Of a stretch of 64,000 nucleotides of DNA, positions 59,060-64,000 are shown in pieces (within the stretch, counting starts at the first letter, position 1; each line of letters opens with the position of its first letter). Source of the stretch: Actinomadura rupiterrae (lineage in GTDB: Bacteria; Actinomycetota; Actinomycetes; Streptosporangiales; Streptosporangiaceae); contig NZ_JAMZEA010000006.1 of assembly GCF_024172125.1 (NCBI RefSeq), positions 248,001-312,000 on the forward strand. Direction: 5' to 3'. The notes below the pieces were generated by a model. The model did no database searches and was not told the origin of the DNA. It saw only the letters and a list, made by a program, of their open reading frames with translations. The position numbers and the translations under genes are program-made.

Positions 59060-59577
59060 GGTGGCTCCTTACCGGTGCAGGTCCACGCTCCGCCGCTCAG
59101 CTTGTCCGGTGGCGTGCAGTAGACGGTGGACGGCGCGGGCCCCGGCGACCCGGATGGGCCCGGCTCACCGGGAGGCCCCTGCGGTCCGGACGGTCCGACC
59201 GGACCGGGCGTCCCGTCGCGCCCGCTGGGCCCGTCCCGGCCCGGCACACCGCTCGCACCCGGCGACCCGGCCGGGCCACGCGAACCGGCCGGGCCTGCCG
59301 AGCCCGCCCGGCCGGGAGAGCCGCTGGAACCCGGAGCCCCGGACGAGCCCGGCCCGCCCGGCGGGCCGGCCGAACCGGAAGGGCCCGGAGCTGGCGACAC
59401 CGACGGCACCCCGCCGAGGTCGCGGACCTGCCGGGAAAGGGTGTCCACCTGCCGCTCCAGCCGCGCCCGGTCGGCGCGGGTCTGGCCGATCAGCGCCGCC
59501 AGGTAGGTCGCCCCGACCACCAGCAGCAGGACACCGACCAGGACGAGCACGTCGCGCACCCGCACATCTGGCCGCAT
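59056..59577 (-). CDS. membrane-anchored collagen-like phage protein
   Basis: 173 residues. One N-terminal transmembrane helix (V-L-V-L-V-G-V-L-L-L-V-V-G-A-T-Y-L), a short coiled coil (R-A-R-L-E-R-Q-V-D-T-L-S-R-Q-V), then 28 uninterrupted Gly-x-y triplets (65-148) and a C-terminal globule with two Cys (Y-C-T-P, W-T-C-T). The coiled coil would nucleate a collagen-like triple helix. Collagen-like stretches are known in phage tail fibres, but here a membrane helix is present. Its stop overlaps the next gene's start (GTGA). Confidence 0.8.
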   Translation of the reverse strand: MRPDVRVRDVLVLVGVLLLVVGATYLAALIGQTRADRARLERQVDTLSRQVRDLGGVPSVSPAPGPSGSAGPPGGPGSSGAPGSSGSPGRAGSAGPAGSRGPAGSPGASGVPGRDGPSGRDGTPGPVGPSGPQGPPGEPGPSGSPGPAPSTVYCTPPDKLSGGAWTCTGKEPP

Positions 59578-59864
59578 CAGTGACCGCCCTTGAAGAGGTA
59601 GGTGATGATCACGGCGGCGACGACGGACGACACGGCCGCGCCGATCGCCGCGTAGATCGCGGTCCGGGCGGTGTTCCGGGCGTTCTCCAGCTCGCGTTCG
59701 AGCCGGGCGATCCGGGTGTCCTGCGCGGCCTCGTTGGCGAGGTACACCTCGCGCAGGACGTACTGCGCGAGCTGGGTCGCGATGGCCTGGAAGTCGTCGC
59801 GAACGTCCCGCCGGAAGTCCTCGATCTTGCGGGAGAGTTCACCGAGACCCGGCTCATCCGCCAC
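59577..59864 (-). CDS. small membrane protein with coiled coil, phage late gene
   Basis: 95 residues. The N-terminal part is a charged coiled coil (L-S-R-K-I-E-D-F-R-R-D-V-R-D-D-F, I-A-R-L-E-R-E-L) and the C-terminus a transmembrane helix (A-A-I-G-A-A-V-S-S-V-V-A-A-V-I-I-T-Y-L). The stop shares one base with the next ATG (TGATG). Possibly a second lysis or holin-associated component; not proven. Confidence 0.6.
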   Translation of the reverse strand: MADEPGLGELSRKIEDFRRDVRDDFQAIATQLAQYVLREVYLANEAAQDTRIARLERELENARNTARTAIYAAIGAAVSSVVAAVIITYLFKGGH

Positions 59865-59897
59865 AGCGCCCCTGCCGGATCTCCAGGGCGGCCACCG

Positions 59898-61760
59898 CTA
59901 CCCCTTCTTCACGTTCGGGGCCGGAGCGGCGGCGGCGTCGGCGATCTGCGTGGCGAGCTGCCAGGACGCGACCTGGTCCAGCTCTAGGCGGCAGGAGTTG
60001 TCGGCCGAGTTGTACTCGGTCGCGACCACACGCCAAACGGTGCCGTTGTGCTCGGGCGGCGGCGCGGTGGTGCCGTGCGAGAAGTCGTTGATACGCCCGG
60101 ACGGCAGCAGGTCGGTGATGCGGATCAGCTTGCCGGGGCGGATCTCCCACGGCTGCACCATGCGGCTCGCGCCGGTCCAGGAGTTGACGCCCTTGTCGTA
60201 GAACGGGATCGGGCGGCGCACCGTCAGGGTCCCGGCGTTGCGGACCTTGCCGTAGCGCTGGAGGATGCCGAGCATTTCCGTGAGCGGGGTGTCGGGGTCG
60301 GTCGGCTCTTCGCGGATAACGGTGATCGCGCGCGTCAGCTTCGCCCAGTCCAGCTCCGGGACGGCATCGGACTCTGGCAGCACTTCGGTGAGCCCGGAGT
60401 TCGCCGAGTCCCAGTCCGCGCTGTCGGTGAACTTGTAGAACATCTCGTTGCGCAGGTCCGACCCGTTGGGCTGCTCTTCCAGCCCGTCCGCGGAGGTCGC
60501 CTGGTAGCCCCAAGAGGCCGGCCAGGTCGCCCACTCGAACCGGAACCCGTTGATGTTCTGGTCATTGTTCTGGTCAGTGGCCCCGTAGCGGCTCTCCCAC
60601 AGGGCCCAGTAGGCGGTCGGCTCGGCGGCCACCATGTCGTTCAGGATGTCGGCGGCGGTCGCGCCGTCGAAGTAGGTCAGGTGAGTCCACGTGCGGGCCG
60701 AGGTGTAGTCGATCCAGATGTCGGAGGCCCGCACCTGCCCGGTATCGCTGCCCCACGGTTGGAACCAGCCCCCGACCAGCAGCCGTCCCACCACGTCCTC
60801 GACGATCTGCGGCAAGGTGACGTAGTCGGTGGTGTAGTTCGATGAGGCGGTCAGGGAGTTGCCGTAGCGATCCATTCGCACGGCGTAGACGTGCGGACGG
60901 CTGATCCGGCCGAGAACCGCGTCCGGCGGCGTGATGTAGGCACCCGAGCCGGAGCCCTTGCCCATGTTGATGCGCATGACCCAGCCGTCGTTGCACGAGA
61001 TGCCGCCGGTCGGGTTGTAGTGATCGTAGGCCGCACCGATGTACCTGGTGTGCCTGATGTTCTGGGTGTAATTGGTGGCGTCGATGTCGATGGCGCTCGT
61101 GCTGTACCCGGAGATCACGTCAACCGAGTTCCACAGGTTGACCGCCGTGCCGGATCCTCCGCTGGCGCTGGTGGCACCGACCCCGGAGAAGGTGATGTCG
61201 TAGCGGGCGACGAACTGCTCGCACTCCTGGCCGCGCCGCCAGTCCAGCGCCGTGTAGAGCGTGCCGAGGGCAAAGGAATAGCCACCGGCCCAGCGGATCT
61301 CAATGGTCTGCCCGACGGTGTCCACGCTGGCTTGCCACCAGGACGTCTTGCGTGGCACCCACGACTGAACGTCGCTGTCGGCGTACCAAATCGGCCGCTG
61401 CACATCGGACGCGGCGACCATCGCCCCGAGGCAGCCGACCTCCCACGTGTCGTCGGCGCTGTTGCGCTTGGGGTCCTCGATCCGCCCCTCCCAGACGATC
61501 GAGGCATCCCTCAAGTCCACGATCTGGACCCGGTTGAACAGCCGCACCACCCGCTCGAACGCGCCGGCGTCGGTGTCGTACAGGTAGCCGGTCGCCCCAG
61601 CAAGGATCGCGGGCCGGTGCAGCCTGATCGTCGCGCTCGCGAACCCTCCGGGGACGACACTGCGGAAGGTGATGTCCTGCACGGCATTGGTGACCCAGAT
61701 GTCCCAGGCGTCCTGGTAGTTGTTGATGATCCTGACGCCGAGGGGGACGGGGATGCTCAC
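59898..61760 (-). CDS. phage minor tail protein
   Basis: 620 residues, Trp/Tyr/Asp-rich beta structure such as I-I-N-N-Y-Q-D-A-W-D-I-W and W-E-G-R-I-E-D. No catalytic signature. It follows the distal tail protein gene, overlapping its stop (GTGA at 61757-61760), which is the usual place of a tail/baseplate protein. The ending N-V-K-K-G is basic. Receptor binding or baseplate role is inferred from order only. Confidence 0.6.
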   Translation of the reverse strand: MSIPVPLGVRIINNYQDAWDIWVTNAVQDITFRSVVPGGFASATIRLHRPAILAGATGYLYDTDAGAFERVVRLFNRVQIVDLRDASIVWEGRIEDPKRNSADDTWEVGCLGAMVAASDVQRPIWYADSDVQSWVPRKTSWWQASVDTVGQTIEIRWAGGYSFALGTLYTALDWRRGQECEQFVARYDITFSGVGATSASGGSGTAVNLWNSVDVISGYSTSAIDIDATNYTQNIRHTRYIGAAYDHYNPTGGISCNDGWVMRINMGKGSGSGAYITPPDAVLGRISRPHVYAVRMDRYGNSLTASSNYTTDYVTLPQIVEDVVGRLLVGGWFQPWGSDTGQVRASDIWIDYTSARTWTHLTYFDGATAADILNDMVAAEPTAYWALWESRYGATDQNNDQNINGFRFEWATWPASWGYQATSADGLEEQPNGSDLRNEMFYKFTDSADWDSANSGLTEVLPESDAVPELDWAKLTRAITVIREEPTDPDTPLTEMLGILQRYGKVRNAGTLTVRRPIPFYDKGVNSWTGASRMVQPWEIRPGKLIRITDLLPSGRINDFSHGTTAPPPEHNGTVWRVVATEYNSADNSCRLELDQVASWQLATQIADAAAAPAPNVKKG

Positions 61761-63160
61761 GGCGCGACCTCCCGCCAGCGCGGCCAGTACGACACCTCGA
61801 CGCTCTTGGTGTTGGTGATCGTGCCGGTGTCGGTGAGCAGATACCAGCGGTTCGTCACGCCCGGCACCAGCACCGGCAAGCCACCGATCCGGGGGACGAG
61901 CCCGCCCGCATTGTCGATCATCCGGTTGGAGGGCGTCGCCCCGAACGGGCTCGTACCGGCGGCCATGCAGTAGGTGGTGTCGTTCGGGCCGTCCAAGATC
62001 AGGTAGCCGCTGGAGGCGGCCTGGTACACCGCGCACAGCCGCTCATCGGCGGGCAGCAAGTACAGGTAGTCCATGTCCAGGCTGGCGGTACCCGAGGCAC
62101 GAGACACCTGGAGGCCGAACTGAGAGGTGGCGTAACCGGCGGCCAGTGCGCTGTAGCCGATCGAGACCGGCGTGGCCAGCGACGGCGGGAACTCCATCAC
62201 GCCCAGGTCGATGAGCTGGAAGGTGCCGTTGGTGATGGTGGCGGTCACCGTCGGCCCGGAGGAGGTGTCGTTGCCGAGCTGCTGGAAGCGGAACTGGTAG
62301 GTCGAGGTGGTCGCGGCGGCAGCGACGGACGCACGCAGCAGGACCCGGTACCGGCCGCGTAGCGCCTCGGCCGAGGTCGCGGACGGAAGCGTGGTGTACG
62401 TCAGCCGCGTGGTCATCCCCGTGGCCGTCGCGAAGGTGGTGGTGGCCGCCTTGTTCCCGCTCCCGGAGAACGACGCGGTACCCGCGGTCGCCGTGGTGTC
62501 GGTGCCCATCGTGCCCGACTCGGCCTGCGCGAAGAGGGTCACTGCGCCGGGGTTGTTCGTGGTTCGCTGCGCCAGGAACATGCTCGTCCCTGCCGCAAGA
62601 CTGCCGAGCCGGACGAACGCGGGGCTCGGCGCGTCGCCGAGGATCCCCGTCATGTCGATGCGGCTCGGGTTGCTCCCTGCGGCCGGGTCGTTGGTCACGG
62701 TGACCGCCGCCAGGTCTACGCGCGTGCCGATCGCGAACGGCTCGGCGAGGACCGAGGCGTTGATCCGCCACGCCTGGCCGGGGATGAACTGGTTGTCCAG
62801 GGTGAAGGTGTCGGAGCGCAGCGTCCGGAAGAAGACCGGATTGCTGCCGAGGTCGGGCTTGTACATCAGCAGGTTGGACGGCTTGGCGACCTCCCGCTCG
62901 AACGCCTTGAGCTGCGTGTACCGGTCCGCCTCGGTGATGCCGGAGAGCTGGAGGGTGAACCGCAGCTCGCGCAGGTCGTAGGCGGCGCTGGTGAGGAACC
63001 CGCCGTCCGACATGGCGTTCGTGACGATCGAGCGCCGCAGCGACGGCGGCGAGACGTCGAAGCCCTCGCGCAGCGTGGCCCAGGTGTTCCCATCGTTCAT
63101 GTCCAGCAGCACCGTCGGGCTGGCGATCGGCTGGTCCACGAACTTCCATGCGGCGACCAC
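61757..63160 (-). CDS. phage distal-tail-like protein
   Basis: 467 residues. The N-terminal part (W-K-F-V-D-Q-P-I, L-L-D-M-N-D-G, R-S-I-V-T-N-A) resembles Dit-like baseplate proteins, followed by a Ser/Thr/Ala-rich beta carbohydrate-binding-like domain (about 190-370). GTG 63160 directly abuts the tape-measure stop (TAA then GTG). It would link the tail tube to the fibre or lysin-side structures. Confidence 0.62.
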   Translation of the reverse strand: MVAAWKFVDQPIASPTVLLDMNDGNTWATLREGFDVSPPSLRRSIVTNAMSDGGFLTSAAYDLRELRFTLQLSGITEADRYTQLKAFEREVAKPSNLLMYKPDLGSNPVFFRTLRSDTFTLDNQFIPGQAWRINASVLAEPFAIGTRVDLAAVTVTNDPAAGSNPSRIDMTGILGDAPSPAFVRLGSLAAGTSMFLAQRTTNNPGAVTLFAQAESGTMGTDTTATAGTASFSGSGNKAATTTFATATGMTTRLTYTTLPSATSAEALRGRYRVLLRASVAAAATTSTYQFRFQQLGNDTSSGPTVTATITNGTFQLIDLGVMEFPPSLATPVSIGYSALAAGYATSQFGLQVSRASGTASLDMDYLYLLPADERLCAVYQAASSGYLILDGPNDTTYCMAAGTSPFGATPSNRMIDNAGGLVPRIGGLPVLVPGVTNRWYLLTDTGTITNTKSVEVSYWPRWREVAP

Positions 63161-64000
63161 TTACCCGGTCCTCCTGCGCTGTTCGGTCGCCCGCCCCGTG
63201 TACCGCGAGACGGTGTCGGACACCAGCCGCCCGTCCAGGTAGGCTGCGCCGACGCCCTGACGCCGCATCGCCTCGGTGAGCGCGGCGGCCATCCGCGCGT
63301 AGTCGGTGCCGGGCTGGCGGCGCGCAGCGGCCCGCGCGGTGCCCGGCGGTGTCGGGGTGCTCCACCCGTAGCCGGGCGTGCCGGGCGCGACGGCAGCGGC
63401 CTCGGCCAGACCACGCGCAGCCCTGCTGACCAGCTCGCGGCTGCTGTTCATGCCGAGCGCGAGCCCCTGGCCCAGATTGACGCCGAACCCGTGGAAGAGG
63501 GTGGACGGCGAAGCGATCCCGAGGACGCTGCGGACCGGGCCGGGGATGATGTCGTGGACGAGCCGCATCACGGCGTTGTAGATCCACTGGGCCATCGACG
63601 CCAGCCCGTTCCACAGGCCGATCATGACGTTCCGGCCGGAGTTGTAGAGCAGCTTGCCGAGGTCGCCCAGCGACCGCAGGATCAGGCCGGGCACGCGTGC
63701 GACCTGCCCGAGTAGCCAGTTGACCTGGTTCACGGCGGCCTTGGCCATCCCGGCGAACCAGCCGCCGACCTTGGACGCCAGGTTGCCGAGCGCGGACAGG
63801 TTGGCCATGAAGCGGCCGGGGATGCCCTTGATCCAGTTGACGATCGCGTTCCACACAGCGACCGTCGTGTCCCTGATCTGCGTCCAGTGCTTGATCACCT
63901 GGCCGTAGATCGTCCAGTTGAGGAAGAGCTGCCAGATGAACCCGGCGATCTTCTTGATCCAGTCCCAGACGAACTGCCACGCCTGAACCGTCCAGCTCTT
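63161..64000 (-). CDS. phage tail tape measure protein, 5' part outside window
   Basis: The C-terminal 279 residues are in frame to the window edge with no stop and no compelling start (a GTG at 63898 is internal). Trp-spaced amphipathic repeats (V-W-N-A-I-V-N-W-I-K-G-I-P-G, W-L-L-G-Q-V, G-L-W-N-G-L-A) are typical of tape-measure proteins. The end (P-G-P-V-R-S-V-L-G-I-A-S-P-S, then A-Y-L-D-G-R-L-V-S-D) is the known C-terminal tail of this family. It sets tail length and sits upstream of the distal-tail gene as usual. Confidence 0.8.
   Translation of the reverse strand, partial: KSWTVQAWQFVWDWIKKIAGFIWQLFLNWTIYGQVIKHWTQIRDTTVAVWNAIVNWIKGIPGRFMANLSALGNLASKVGGWFAGMAKAAVNQVNWLLGQVARVPGLILRSLGDLGKLLYNSGRNVMIGLWNGLASMAQWIYNAVMRLVHDIIPGPVRSVLGIASPSTLFHGFGVNLGQGLALGMNSSRELVSRAARGLAEAAAVAPGTPGYGWSTPTPPGTARAAARRQPGTDYARMAAALTEAMRRQGVGAAYLDGRLVSDTVSRYTGRATEQRRRTG

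Larger units (their letters stand above)
47606..64000. mobile_element. putative prophage or integrative element, extends beyond the window
   Basis: From tRNA-Val to the right edge the content changes to XRE regulators, small unknown genes, a DUF2637-like protein, an FtsK-type translocase, then phage lysis and tail genes on the opposite strand. Gene order resembles an actinobacterial temperate phage or ICE/phage hybrid. No integrase or att repeat is visible, and the right boundary lies outside. The left boundary at the tRNA is inferred. Confidence 0.6.

Noticed and set aside
1..64000. Many long frames on the strand opposite or in other frames of real genes
   Set aside because: High GC makes long overlapping frames common. 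I kept frames only where motifs, codon composition and starts agreed with a protein family or operon overlap.
1..64000. CRISPR arrays, transposases, insertion sequences, rRNA operons
   Set aside because: No regular spaced repeats, IS-type inverted repeats or rRNA sequences were seen on reading through the window.
47678..64000. Integrase or recombinase near the tRNA
   Set aside because: No tyrosine or serine recombinase motif is visible in any frame of this segment; it may lie beyond the window.

Overview
This window looks like chromosome from a high-GC, Gram-positive actinomycete. GTG starts are frequent, genes often overlap by ATGA or GTGA, and there is a complete Mce lipid-import operon, MMPL and PucR-family proteins, and actinobacterial-style mobile genes. 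A member of the Streptosporangiales such as Actinomadura or a relative fits, but that is inference. No rRNA, CRISPR array, transposase or integrase was found.

Layout. 1-8.1 kb holds housekeeping and signalling genes: a truncated alpha/beta hydrolase, a MauE-thioredoxin fusion, an MMPL transporter, a NarL-type two-component system, an aquaporin-ferritin pair and a DinB-like protein. 8.07-13.2 kb is a sugar-catabolism block: a FadR-type regulator with two matching operators, then an enolase-superfamily protein, an RraA-type aldolase and a secreted GH29 alpha-L-fucosidase. 13.2-16.7 kb has galT with a DeoR regulator, divergent from a secreted beta-helix protein. 16.8-21.9 kb is a minus-strand sugar ABC importer operon (binding protein, two permeases) ending in a DUF5107/TPR protein, with a LacI-like palindrome upstream. 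A VOC-family gene follows.

22.6-43.1 kb is one long minus-strand region for surface lipid handling. From the far end it carries a family of four secreted proteins sharing a Y-x-C-x-YPLIG module (two of them with fibronectin III repeats) and a small lipoprotein. Then comes an almost gapless, translationally coupled operon: YPLIG protein, secretory lipase, lipoprotein, yrbEA, yrbEB, mceA-F and four Mce-associated proteins. The coupling suggests that a lipase liberates a lipid at the surface which the Mce system imports. 43.6-47.4 kb has two PucR-type regulators flanking a Pro/Thr-rich membrane protein.

47.6-64 kb is accessory DNA next to a tRNA-Val(CAC) gene: an XRE regulator, small hypothetical genes, a DUF2637-like membrane protein, an FtsK/SpoIIIE translocase and an MmpS-like lipoprotein, then a second XRE regulator, and then minus-strand phage lysis and tail genes (holin, CHAP endolysin, a collagen-like protein, tail proteins, and the end of a tape measure). 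It reads as a prophage or an ICE/prophage mosaic that runs past the window edge.

The most notable system lies inside this element at 56.2-57.6 kb. It is a compact graspetide-like RiPP cassette: a 74-residue precursor, a translationally coupled ATP-grasp ligase and a third small gene of unknown function. It is divergent from the XRE regulator across a palindrome-rich intergenic region and closed by a strong terminator.
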